A stretch of DNA of 64,000 nt. Origin: Leishmania donovani (lineage: Eukaryota > Euglenozoa > Kinetoplastea > Trypanosomatida > Trypanosomatidae). The translations under genes were made by a program, and so were the position numbers. This document shows positions 52,345 through 60,924 of the stretch, piece by piece. Location of the stretch: the NCBI RefSeq assembly GCF_000227135.1, contig NC_018240.1:246956-310955 (forward strand). Direction: 5' to 3'. Each line of letters begins with the position of its first letter. The first letter of the stretch is position 1. The notes under the pieces are model-generated. The model was given only the letters and a program-made list of their open reading frames with translations. It did no database searches and was not told the DNA's origin.

Positions 52345-53415
52345 TTAACGAACAGACGTGCCACCACCGACGAACTCCCGCAAACGGCGCGCGGCATCTG
52401 CGAGAGCGGGGTTGTCGGTGGGCTTCTTCTGGACGTCTGTCGTGAAGGACATGAGCTGAATCACCAACGATGGCTGGAACACGTACATCTTGGGGTCGGC
52501 GATGTACTTATCTTGCGCCGCAGCGTCGTCGGCAAGGCAGCTGCTGATGTGGGTGTCCACTTGCCACGTCATGGGCAGCGACAGATCGAGGCAGCGCTGA
52601 GCGGAGGCGGCATGCGCCACATACGCGGTGAGCTCGCGGTGCCCTTCGTACGCTAGGCGGATGCCGTCCGCTATGTACGGCCGCGGCGCCTTGCCACTCG
52701 CGAGTAGATCGAGGCCGCCCATGTGCACGATCCCCCAGTCAGCCGGCACCCGTGACCAGCGCTCCGCGAACTGGCGGGAAAACTGGTGATGGAACTCAAG
52801 GTCGTCCTCGAGGATGAGGACGCACTCACGATGCTCCGCTACCACCCGCTGCCAGACCGCACGATGAGAAAGCGCGCAGCCAATGGCGCCCTTCGTCAGG
52901 TCCATGCCGTAAAGCTTCTGCTCCGTGGGGAGTTGGTAGCGCTGATAGCCTCGGTCGGTGAGCACCCCGTCCCTGTGCAAGCTTGCAACATCGAGCTCGT
53001 GCCCATCGATGCCGCTGACGCGCGTCACCTCCACGCCGGGCTTTAGAAACTTGTGCAGCTTCGCCCGCTTTACCTGCTGCTGCACATGTGCCCAGCGATC
53101 AGGTCGCCTGTCGAGGTTCAGGACGTAACAGGCGTCGAAGATCGTGTGCCGACGCCGGCACGCGCGCAGCATTACACTGAGCGCCACGAAGGCGAGAAGC
53201 AAGACAAAGGAGAGTAAAGACAAGACTACCGGAGGCACGCACGCTGAGGACGGCTGTGCACGTGTGTGTATGTGTGTGTCGCCGAGCGCGCGACTGAGAA
53301 GGCGCTTGCGCGCGCCGGGGCAAGCGTGAAGGGAAGCGGACCACGAGAAAAACAAGAGTTTCCAAAGCCTCCGGCCAGGAGAGGGAGGAAGAAGCACTGC
53401 CGCCACGCGCCACAT
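52345..53415 (-). CDS. Family 25 glycosyltransferase, membrane-anchored
   Basis: 356 residues from ATG 53415; in-frame ATGs at 53550 (longer) and 53172 (275 residues, no membrane segment) are alternatives. A hydrophobic stretch at about 60-81 (VVLSLLSFVLLLAFVALSVM), followed by Arg-rich sequence, would act as a signal anchor and put the enzyme in the Golgi lumen. The GT25 catalytic domain begins at about 93 with CYVLNLDRRPDRW. It continues with GAIGCALSHRAVWQRVV at about 174 and the metal/sugar-nucleotide site LILEDDLEF at about 198, then DWGIVHMGGLDLL. GT25 includes bacterial lipooligosaccharide and animal collagen galactosyl/glucosyltransferases. Leishmania and relatives make abundant galactose-rich surface glycoconjugates, which makes that pathway plausible, but donor and acceptor are not readable from the sequence. 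Confidence 0.88.
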   Translation of the reverse strand: MWRVAAVLLPPSPGRRLWKLLFFSWSASLHACPGARKRLLSRALGDTHIHTRAQPSSACVPPVVLSLLSFVLLLAFVALSVMLRACRRRHTIFDACYVLNLDRRPDRWAHVQQQVKRAKLHKFLKPGVEVTRVSGIDGHELDVASLHRDGVLTDRGYQRYQLPTEQKLYGMDLTKGAIGCALSHRAVWQRVVAEHRECVLILEDDLEFHHQFSRQFAERWSRVPADWGIVHMGGLDLLASGKAPRPYIADGIRLAYEGHRELTAYVAHAASAQRCLDLSLPMTWQVDTHISSCLADDAAAQDKYIADPKMYVFQPSLVIQLMSFTTDVQKKPTDNPALADAARRLREFVGGGTSVR

Positions 53416-53942
53416 CACCGCTATGCTTCCCCATCTCCTCGCTCTCTCTCTATATGTGCAGAACGTGCGCGAGAGTGGAGGAGAGGCATCAGAGATGATC
53501 TGTGCTGATGGGCGAGTGTGCGTGCGACAGCTCCTGGTGTGCCGTTCCATACGTCAGAGGGCGGGTGCGTGATGCGTTCTTATGAGTTGCCTTGTAGTCT
53601 CCCCGCTAAAGTGTTTAATGCGCATTTCAGCTCACGGCTGCTGCCTCATATATAACTATACCGATATATATATATATATTAACCGTGGTCACGCCGTCCT
53701 CTGTGAGCGCGGGCGTGTGGGCGCGGCCCACGTGCGGTCTGCGCCTTCGCGAGACCGGCGGAGGGAGCAGGGCAGTCTCGTCGCGCCACCGCAAGCCTGG
53801 CCCTACCTCCACCGAACGTCCTGGTCGCTGTCATCGCGTGCGCACAACGCCCCCTCCCCGGTTCGCTCGTGCGAGGTGAAGGGTCCATGATAAGGGCCCT
53901 CATGTTGCCCCTCTATAAAACAACAATTTGAGATCGGCGCCT
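53416..53942. other. Spacer with TA microsatellite
   Basis: Carries the TRM1 gene's 3' untranslated region with (AT)n at 53664-53680. A purine-rich plus-strand block at 53376-53399 just inside the glycosyltransferase frame could be a splice signal favouring the shorter start at 53172. Confidence 0.65.
53664..53680. repeat. (AT)n microsatellite in the 3' untranslated region of TRM1
   Basis: Alternating AT run about 265 bases beyond the TRM1 stop codon, within a locally AT-rich patch (53647-53685). Confidence 0.95.
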
Positions 53943-56120
53943 TCACGCCTCTCCGCTGCCTCCGTCGTTGTCTTCACCGTTGCCGCATTCCACCGCTTCG
54001 GGCACCACTGCTGCCCCTTGGTGACGCCGGCGCGGCCCCCAACCCGGCGCGTTCGGCACGAACTTGGCCACACCAATGACGCGACCGCGAAAGTCGTGTG
54101 CCTTGTCGTACGTGAAGTCCGCCTCCGCCAGTGGCGTCACCAACAGCGACCGAGGTGCGGTGGACGCTGCCGGGGCCTTCTTCTCCTTGCTCTTGTCAGC
54201 GCCGTCCTCGATCGCTGCTTTGCTGACTGGATCCAGCGTGTCTTGCACCATCTTCCACTGCAGCATCACTCGGAACAGTACCTCCGGCGGGCAGTCCGTC
54301 TTGAGTCCTGCGGCGGCACAGTGCACCTGGCTGCAGCGGTACCCAAGCCGCGCCAGTGCACCGACAATGCACGGCGTTGGCGGGCAGCACACCCTCACGT
54401 AGGACGCGACGTCGGGCAGCAAGTAGAAGAGAGGGCAGTCTGGCAGCTCTTCGAGGGCGATGCGGACCAGGCCGGTGATGCGAGCCTCCGCGTTCAGTCG
54501 CCCCTCGCTGGCGCGCTCCTGGAGCAGCGCGAGCAGCTGCTCGAGAAACTCACAATTCTGCGTGGGGGCTGCATAGAGGGGCCCAGAGAGAACGATGCTG
54601 CTGCCGCACACCGGACACGCCGTTGCGGCTGTTGTCGACGTCGCGGAGGCGGCGCTCGGCATCTGCCGTAGTGTGAGCGGTGTGATCTTGGGATGGCTAT
54701 GACGACTCGGCGAGGCGGGGTACACCTCCGTGCGAACACCGTCAACGTTGTGTGCCACCGCCTCGTCATCGTCGTTGCCGTCCCGCTCGCGCTTCGAGAG
54801 TCGACGCAGACGAGTATGCGCACGCGAGGCCTCCGCCGCGCCTTCGACTGTCTTGCTTGGCTTCTCCTCATCTGCGTCGCTGTTGGCGCGTCCTGCGCGA
54901 GCGCGCCGCTGCTGTTCGCTTGCCTCGCGCTGCTGCCGGCGGCGCTCCTGCCGCGACGGCCGGGGCTGCCGCGCCGTCGCCATCGGCCGCACCCAGAATG
55001 CTGAGCAGCTCGAGCACTGCAGCTGGTACCCGAGCTTGCAGGCGCTGAGCTTCGTCTCGGCCGGCTGCTTGTAGACGCGAAAGAAGCAGCGCACATAGAA
55101 GTCGATGTGGAGTGACAGCAGCGGCACAATGAATTTCTGGTGCCGGTTGGCCACCCGCTCGACGCAGGCGAGCAGCGTGCGCACCGCGGCCTCGTGACAG
55201 TGGGCGGCCTTGTAGGGCATCGAACTGTACTTGGCATGGGCGGTGTCAGCGAAGTTGCCGCACAGGATGGCACTATCTGTGCTCGTCACCAGCATCAGCC
55301 CACCCTCTTTGATACAGCGAAAGGCGCCGTCGAGGAAGGGCGACGCGGAGCCGTATGGATCAAGATCGACGACATCCATCAGCTCCTGCTGCAGCAGCGG
55401 ACGCAGCGACGGCGTCGCCGATGTCTCCGCGGGTGCGTCGACGAGGCAGACGCGCTTTCCTGGGTGCGCGCTGCTGTTCATCGCCAGCCGGAACATGAGG
55501 TCGTTGGCGTCGTCAAGGTTCGGCAAGATGGCGCCGCCGGCGCGCACCCCAACTCTGGGCGACGCACCAGTCGCCGACTCACCCTTCCCCGGCTCTGCCT
55601 CGCCTGGGTAAAGTTCAATCGCGGCGGCCGGCATGTTCTCCATCAAGGTTGGGTACTGAACCGGGACCCCGTTGTACGCGCAGTTGCGCACGATGCAGTC
55701 CACCGCGTCCGCGTCCATATCGTTGGCAATGATGTAGCGCACGTTGGTGATCTCCTTGTAGTAGCGAATCGCCCGCAGCCCCGTGGCGCTGAGGGCCTCG
55801 AGGATAGTGATCCCCTCCCTCGTGCCACCGCGGCGCCGCGGCTCTGTCAGCCGCAGTCGCGAGAAGACCTCGATAACGCTGATGCTTAAGTCCCGGTTTA
55901 CCACTTGCGCCGGGTTGTAGAAGACGGCCTGGCCCACCAGCTGGTTGTCGGCCTCCTCGCTGCTGAGATTCGAAGCCGGCGCAGGCTCAGCCGAAGACGT
56001 ACATGCCTTCTTCGTCGGCGGCTCCAGCACTGCTGTCGTCCCCTCCGTGATCTTCGTAAAGCCGGCCGGGGATTCGCGCACGACGGCGTCGTAGTTGAAC
56101 TGACCGGACTTCACCGACAT
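53943..56120 (-). CDS. TRM1: tRNA (guanine-26-N2) dimethyltransferase Trm1
   Basis: 725 residues from ATG 56120 (MSVKSGQFNYDAVV); upstream in-frame codons start only with TTG. The enzyme uses S-adenosylmethionine to convert G26 of tRNAs to N2,N2-dimethylguanosine in the nucleus and often mitochondria. Visible signatures: AVFYNPAQVVNRDLSI; SAM motif ILEALSATGLRAIRYYKEI at about 105-120; NDMDADAVDCIVRNC; and catalytic DLDPYGSASPFLDGAF at about 248-263. Then come HCHEAAVRTLL and a zinc-binding pair CSSC at about 367. A charged, Arg/Gln/Glu-rich insertion of about 110 residues (about 385-495) separates it from the second Cys pair CPVCGSSIVLSGPLY near 500. The remaining C-terminal domain LFYLLPDVASYV is typical. 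Eukaryotic Trm1 is usually 550-660 residues, and the insertion explains the excess. Confidence 0.95.
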   Translation of the reverse strand: MSVKSGQFNYDAVVRESPAGFTKITEGTTAVLEPPTKKACTSSAEPAPASNLSSEEADNQLVGQAVFYNPAQVVNRDLSISVIEVFSRLRLTEPRRRGGTREGITILEALSATGLRAIRYYKEITNVRYIIANDMDADAVDCIVRNCAYNGVPVQYPTLMENMPAAAIELYPGEAEPGKGESATGASPRVGVRAGGAILPNLDDANDLMFRLAMNSSAHPGKRVCLVDAPAETSATPSLRPLLQQELMDVVDLDPYGSASPFLDGAFRCIKEGGLMLVTSTDSAILCGNFADTAHAKYSSMPYKAAHCHEAAVRTLLACVERVANRHQKFIVPLLSLHIDFYVRCFFRVYKQPAETKLSACKLGYQLQCSSCSAFWVRPMATARQPRPSRQERRRQQREASEQQRRARAGRANSDADEEKPSKTVEGAAEASRAHTRLRRLSKRERDGNDDDEAVAHNVDGVRTEVYPASPSRHSHPKITPLTLRQMPSAASATSTTAATACPVCGSSIVLSGPLYAAPTQNCEFLEQLLALLQERASEGRLNAEARITGLVRIALEELPDCPLFYLLPDVASYVRVCCPPTPCIVGALARLGYRCSQVHCAAAGLKTDCPPEVLFRVMLQWKMVQDTLDPVSKAAIEDGADKSKEKKAPAASTAPRSLLVTPLAEADFTYDKAHDFRGRVIGVAKFVPNAPGWGPRRRHQGAAVVPEAVECGNGEDNDGGSGEA

Positions 56121-56686
56121 CTGTGTGCGAATGGTGGCGCAGCTCACGCACGCGCCGCGACGGTCGAAGTGCGGGACGTTGAGGGGTGGACGCCTCCGTG
56201 GGTGTAAGGGCACCGCTTGATGTCGTCCGTACAAAGTGGCGACACGGACCCCCTTCCTTGCTGGCTCTACTGGTTTGGCGGCGTTCCACGCGCGTGCGTG
56301 TGGGTGTGTGCGTGCGCAAGAGAGGACGAGTGAGGAGGGGCGAGGGCGGAGGCGCGACTGGCGACGCTACGAGTAGCACACATACGCAACAAGGCAAGAG
56401 AAGCCACACGCTTCGCTTGCCGTGAGCCATCATGGATGTAACGAAGCCACGTGCAGGACGTGTGCTATCTCTCTCTCTCTGTGTGCGTGCGCGCGCAGCC
56501 ATGGGTACACACAGCAGAAGCAGCACTAACGAAAGGGGAAGAGCCACAAGTACTTGGAATGATAAGCAAACATGCGTATACTACATCGTAGAGCCATGCA
56601 ACGGGCCCACAACAGGGATGGGCAACATACGAGCCACAGAGCAGAAACAACGCCACCACCGTCACCATCCCCATCAGCGCAAACCG

Positions 56687-56708
56687 CACACACACACACA
56701 CACACACA
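56687..56708. repeat. (CA)11 microsatellite
   Basis: Perfect CA run about 90 bases to the left of the (AT)8 array, in the spacer between TRM1 and the actin-like gene. Confidence 0.95.
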
Positions 56709-56794
56709 TGCTCACGGGCACAGATGTCGTGCGTGGCGCGCCAGCTTGTACATGCAGTCACCCGTCCAGGCAGACATCCGCACACGCAGGCCAC

Positions 56795-56810
56795 ATATAT
56801 ATATATATAT
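56795..56810. repeat. (AT)8 microsatellite in the 3' untranslated region of the actin-like gene
   Basis: Perfect AT run about 135 bases beyond the stop codon. Confidence 0.95.
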
Positions 56811-56942
56811 GACCACCATGGATGCTGATTAGAACCTGCAGGAATAGTTGAGGAGAGCGAGTTAAGGGGCCAGACTCTTCCGCCCCCATCCCCCCAAACC
56901 CCTCATTGTCCCTTCCCAATCCTTGACTGCCGCGCCAACAGC

Positions 56943-58394
56943 TCAGAGCGACTTGTAGTGGATGACACGCGCCCCCTCCTCCTCGTACTCCTTTCGGGAG
57001 ACGACCAGGTGCTGAAAGACGGCCGTCTGCGCGAGCATGGACCCACCCAGCCACGTGCTATAGGTGCGACACGGCATGTCGCGCACCTGGATCGGCACCA
57101 CCGCCTCGCTGGGGTGGCTTTCCCGGTAGAGCTGCCGCACCTCGGATTCGAGGCGGGCCTTGAGCCCAGGGAAGGAGGTGGAGCCGCCGGCCAGCACCAT
57201 GTTGGCGTAGAGCTGCGGCCGCAGCGCCGCCTCGCAGTTGTTGACGGCCGCGAACGGCAGCCAGCTGATCCCCTTCTCAAAAGATGGGCGGAACAGGTCG
57301 CCCATGTCGGTGCGCACCTTGCAGCGGGGCTCGTAGGTGCTGCTATCCTCGCCGTTGCTGTCCATCAGGGCAAGCAGGGAGTAGTTGAAGAGCACCTCGG
57401 CCGTGTCGTAGCGCTCCGCCGTGAGCGGGATGCGCTGCCCGTCGGGGAGCAAGAAGTCTTCGGTGGCACCCATCGCGGCCGTGGATGTGAGCCCGCGGTC
57501 CACGTCGAGGTGTTTCTCTGCAGCGGATCCGATGAAAGACTCCTTTGCTGTCACGGCCGTGGTTGCGGTGGCTGAGCTCGCGCTGTCGGCGCTGCCCTTG
57601 ATTCCTCCGGTGAGTTGCGTGCTTCTGCGGCTGGTCGCGCTCGCGGCAGCCGGAGATACCCTTGCCGAGGTCCCGGATGCGGGGGTGTAGATGTCGCCGA
57701 CCGCCCCGCGCTGCGCGTGCGCGCTGGGCTGCACGTAGCACAAATCCTCCTTGGCGCTGTTCAGCAGCTCCTGCTCGGTCGCCGTGCCGAGAGCGTAGCC
57801 CTGCTCGCGAAGCAGTCCGCCCAGGTACCGGGTGAGTGCCGCACCGGCGACGGGGCTCTGCGTGACGTGCCGCACTAGCGCATAGCCTTCGTGGATGGGG
57901 ACGGCGTGTGTGACGTCCTTGCCACTGTCCACCACGAGTCCCGTAGTGAGCCCGTAGCTGTACAGACTCAGCACCTGGGAGGTGCCGAGGTAGAGCGAGT
58001 GCGCGTGGAAGGTCTCCATCATGATCTCCAGCGTTCGCTCACGCTGAGCGGCAGGGGCGTTGACGGGCTGCGTCAGCAGGAAGCAGTGCGTCTCCGGCGA
58101 CACGCGCAGCTCGTTGAAGAATAGATGACTCCACAGCTTCTCCACATCGCTCCAATCGTTGATGAAGCCGTTGCGGATCGGGTGATGCACATCCAGGATA
58201 CCCTGCTTCAGCAGCGCCTCCTCGCCCACCTCCTGTTCATTCATTCCAGCTGCCATGGCGATACTGCGGTGGCGTGGGTAGCCGACGAGCGTCGGTACGT
58301 CAAGACGCGGCCCCTTCTCGCCGCCAAAGCCGGCGCGGGAATGGAAGGAGCCGCAGTCGAGCACGACCGCCGCAGTTGACACGTTATAGTCCAT
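56943..58394 (-). CDS. Actin-like / actin-related protein, 483 residues
   Basis: Start at ATG 58394 (MDYNVSTAAVVLDCGSFH); upstream in-frame starts are only GTG. Actin-fold signatures in order: phosphate-1 loop VLDCGSFHSRAGFGGEKGPR; TLVGYPRHR; PIRNGFINDWSDVEKLWSHL; the connect/phosphate-2 region GLVVDSGKDVTHAVPIHEGY; VAGAALTRYLGGLL; adenosine loop MVLAGGSTSFPGLKARLESE; and the actin-type C-terminus VVSRKEYEEEGARVIHYKSL. A Ser/Thr/Ala-rich insertion of about 75-90 residues lies at about 215-300, and the family is otherwise 375-430 residues. The Asp-Ser-Gly phosphate loop is kept (DSGKDVTH), so nucleotide binding is plausible. The divergence excludes conventional actin. I cannot tell cytoskeletal (dynactin, Arp2/3-like) from chromatin-remodelling actin-related proteins. 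Confidence 0.88.
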   Translation of the reverse strand: MDYNVSTAAVVLDCGSFHSRAGFGGEKGPRLDVPTLVGYPRHRSIAMAAGMNEQEVGEEALLKQGILDVHHPIRNGFINDWSDVEKLWSHLFFNELRVSPETHCFLLTQPVNAPAAQRERTLEIMMETFHAHSLYLGTSQVLSLYSYGLTTGLVVDSGKDVTHAVPIHEGYALVRHVTQSPVAGAALTRYLGGLLREQGYALGTATEQELLNSAKEDLCYVQPSAHAQRGAVGDIYTPASGTSARVSPAAASATSRRSTQLTGGIKGSADSASSATATTAVTAKESFIGSAAEKHLDVDRGLTSTAAMGATEDFLLPDGQRIPLTAERYDTAEVLFNYSLLALMDSNGEDSSTYEPRCKVRTDMGDLFRPSFEKGISWLPFAAVNNCEAALRPQLYANMVLAGGSTSFPGLKARLESEVRQLYRESHPSEAVVPIQVRDMPCRTYSTWLGGSMLAQTAVFQHLVVSRKEYEEEGARVIHYKSL

Positions 58395-58534
58395 GGAAGA
58401 GGTAGAAAAGGCGCTGCGCACCACTTGTGCCTGTGCCGAAGGAAGGGTAGTTGAGGCGTTCGGGACGCACCACAGCTGTAGCGCTGAGCGTTGACGTCGC
58501 GGGAGCGATTCCGGGGGAGCCGTGATCGCTCTGA

Positions 58535-58555
58535 TGTGTGTGTGTGCGCGCGCGT
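58535..58555. repeat. (TG)n(CG)n alternating purine-pyrimidine tract
   Basis: TGTGTGTGTGTG runs into CGCGCGCG, about 140 bases upstream of the actin-like start codon. Z-DNA-type sequence. Confidence 0.9.
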
Positions 58556-59195
58556 ATGTGACAGAGAAAGACAGAGAGGAGGTGCGAGGAGATGATGGTG
58601 AGGATACGGAGAGAGAGACAGTTGCATGTCATACGCATCGTCGTCGTTACACCGGCCGAGGCGCGCGTGTGTCTTATCTACAGCAACAGGAAGGCCGGCG
58701 ATGCTGTTTCAATGAGAGATGGCGAGAGAGAGCGACGCACGCGAGCTTGCCTGGCTGTGACGTATGTCTACATGTACATGTGTGTATGCGCTTCGATACC
58801 GGTGACGCGGATGGTGGGCGTGAGAGAGAGGAACGCTGATAGCGGTCATGCCGGCGTCATTGACGACCCTTGGTGTGCGTGTGTGTGGAGGGGGGAGGGG
58901 ATCGAAGTACATCACCAAGCGGCGCACCAACCGATGCGATCATCGGCACAAGGTGGAACACGCACACGCACACACATGCCGTGCTGGTATGCAGCCGCAG
59001 CACTTCCAGCAACTATACATTATCGTACGCGGTGCTGGCAAGGACGAAGGACAGAGGCGGGAGAGAGAGACGGGAGGAGGTCGACCTTGGCGGGAGGGGC
59101 GGGCGGGAGGTGCATGCAGATCTGCGCGGCTGTGCGCGTCCGACGAGGCAGCTTCGATACCGTCTCTCTACAAAATCCTTACTTCCTTTTCGAAC

Positions 59196-59213
59196 ATATA
59201 TATATATATATAT
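59196..59213. repeat. (AT)9 microsatellite directly after the katanin-like gene
   Basis: Perfect AT run beginning 13 bases past the stop codon, that is, at the very start of the 3' untranslated region. Confidence 0.95.
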
Positions 59214-59226
59214 TCGCCTCGTGGCC

Positions 59227-60924
59227 TTAAGTGGATAGCCCGGAGCCGTGCTCGCGCGTCCACACATCGTACTTGTCGAGGTCTGCTGCCCGGACACTGC
59301 TGCGGGTGCACGCAACACTCGCTTGCACATCCTCGAGCGTCGCGGCTGGCGGCTTCAGCGGCTCGCTCGGAAGCCGCACGTGCGCGTTGCGGTCGTTGCC
59401 TGCAGCCTCAAGCTGAGAAATGAGCTTCCGCACCGGCCGCATCATGGCCTCACGGCAGACGACGTCGATGTCAGCACCGGACATGCCCTCCGTTAGCGCG
59501 GCGCACGCCTCATAGTCCGCGTCGGATGCGAAGGAGTTGGGCAGCAGGCGGCGGAACATGAGAACGCGAGCGTCGCGCGTCGGAAGCGAAACGAGGATGC
59601 GCTTCTCCAGCCGGCGCAGCATCGCCGTGTCGAGGTCCCATGGCACGTTGCTCGCCGCTAGCACAAACACCACCTCGCCGCCACGCCGCTTGGAGAGGCC
59701 ATCCATCTGTGTCAGCAGCTCCGTCTTCATGCGGCGTGACCCCTCGTGCTCGCCGTCGCTCGACCTTGCGGACATCAAGGAGTCGATCTCATCGATAAAG
59801 ATAGTGCTTGGCGCGTAGTGGACGGCGAGGTCGAAGAGCATGCGGACGAGCTTCTCCGAGTCACCGCGCCACTTGGACACGACGGAGGAGGCGGCTATGT
59901 TGAAGAAGGTCGTGCGGCACTCCGTCGCGACGGCCTTGGCGAGGAGCGTCTTGCCGGTGCCGGGCGGGCCAAAGAGAAGAATCCCTTTCCACGGGCGCAG
60001 GATGCCCTGGAACAGCTCCGGGTACTTGACCGGCATCACCACGGCCTCTTGCAGGAGGTGCTTGGCGCTTTCCAAGTCGGCAATGTCGCGCCAACGCACG
60101 GATGGGTTGACGTCGAGAATCTCGCGCAGGATCGTGGCGGCCAGCTCGTTCAACTCGTTCGTCGGAAACGGCGGCAGCGGCTTCAGTATGCGGCGGCTCA
60201 TCAAGGGCCCGAGGGGGTCCTCTGCAGCATCATCGGAGCCCTCAGCATCCCTGCCAATGCCTCTTCGACCCTTCTCGCCTTCGCGCCCGGAGTTGTGGGC
60301 GGCAGCGGACTCGCCCTGGAGAGACAACCCAAGCGCGCTGGTGCCCCCGTTGGGCGCCGCGGCGAGCTTGTCGCCGTTCGCTGAGCCGCTGTCGCCGTTC
60401 GCCTGCACATGGCTGAGCGCGCGCGCGAGGTTCGTTGGCCGCAGGTGCGGCGGCGGCTTTCCTACAGAGGACAACGAGGCTGGCGATGACGACGAGGTCG
60501 CGGCACGAGGAGCAGGCGCGCCTTTGCGCGTCCGTGAGAGCATCCGCTCTCCGCTTTCAGAGCCGACGCCGCCAACGCCGTCGGCGTCATCGCTGCTGCC
60601 GCCGCGGACGCGGTACAGCTTCGGCGCGCGCTGGCATTTGAAGGCGTAGTACTCCTCGTAATCCTGGACAACAGACAGCAAGTCGATGTTGTCAGCGGCG
60701 CTGAACTGAGTGAGGGAGATGCGGCTTTCCTGCTGGAGCGCCTGCAGAGTTTGTTGGTACCCCTGCTCCAGCAGGAACTGCTCGACGAGCACGATGACGC
60801 CCTTGACTCGTCGAGCGCGCAGCTTCTCTTCCTCCTCGCGGGCGAGCTGCTGCGCCTTCATGTGCGCTAAACTCGAGCCCGGCGCCGGCGCTGCCGTGCT
60901 CGAGAGTGGTTGCAAGTGACGCAT
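59227..60924 (-). CDS. Katanin p60-like 2 (KATNAL2-type) microtubule-severing AAA ATPase
   Basis: 565 residues from ATG 60924 (MRHLQPLSSTAAPAPG); upstream in-frame starts are only GTG. A LisH dimerisation motif lies at about 45-75 (IVLVEQFLLEQGYQQTLQAL), which separates KATNAL2 from p60 katanin (MIT-like N-terminus). After a Ser/Ala-rich linker, the AAA domain begins near 270 (NPSVRWRDIADLESAKHLLQ). It has Walker A GPPGTGKTLLAKAVA at about 316, pore-loop region SKWRGDSEKLVRMLF, Walker B IFIDEIDSL at about 375, sensor VLAASNVPWDLDTAMLRRLE, and the Vps4/katanin C-terminal helix ending VWTREHGSGLST. It hydrolyses ATP to extract tubulin and cut microtubules, in cilia and cytokinesis in other organisms. 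All ATPase residues that I can check are intact. Confidence 0.93.
   Translation of the reverse strand: MRHLQPLSSTAAPAPGSSLAHMKAQQLAREEEEKLRARRVKGVIVLVEQFLLEQGYQQTLQALQQESRISLTQFSAADNIDLLSVVQDYEEYYAFKCQRAPKLYRVRGGSSDDADGVGGVGSESGERMLSRTRKGAPAPRAATSSSSPASLSSVGKPPPHLRPTNLARALSHVQANGDSGSANGDKLAAAPNGGTSALGLSLQGESAAAHNSGREGEKGRRGIGRDAEGSDDAAEDPLGPLMSRRILKPLPPFPTNELNELAATILREILDVNPSVRWRDIADLESAKHLLQEAVVMPVKYPELFQGILRPWKGILLFGPPGTGKTLLAKAVATECRTTFFNIAASSVVSKWRGDSEKLVRMLFDLAVHYAPSTIFIDEIDSLMSARSSDGEHEGSRRMKTELLTQMDGLSKRRGGEVVFVLAASNVPWDLDTAMLRRLEKRILVSLPTRDARVLMFRRLLPNSFASDADYEACAALTEGMSGADIDVVCREAMMRPVRKLISQLEAAGNDRNAHVRLPSEPLKPPAATLEDVQASVACTRSSVRAADLDKYDVWTREHGSGLST

Larger units (their letters stand above)
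56121..56942. other. Spacer, no gene seen
   Basis: Contains (CA)11 at 56687-56708 and (AT)8 at 56795-56810. The TRM1 leader side holds a purine-rich plus-strand block at 56318-56350. Confidence 0.7.
58395..59226. other. Spacer, no gene seen
   Basis: Has a (TG)n(CG)n tract at 58535-58555 in the leader of the actin-like gene. GA-rich plus-strand blocks (58561-58625, 59050-59110) follow. (AT)9 at 59196-59213 lies only 13 bases past the katanin-like stop codon. Confidence 0.7.
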
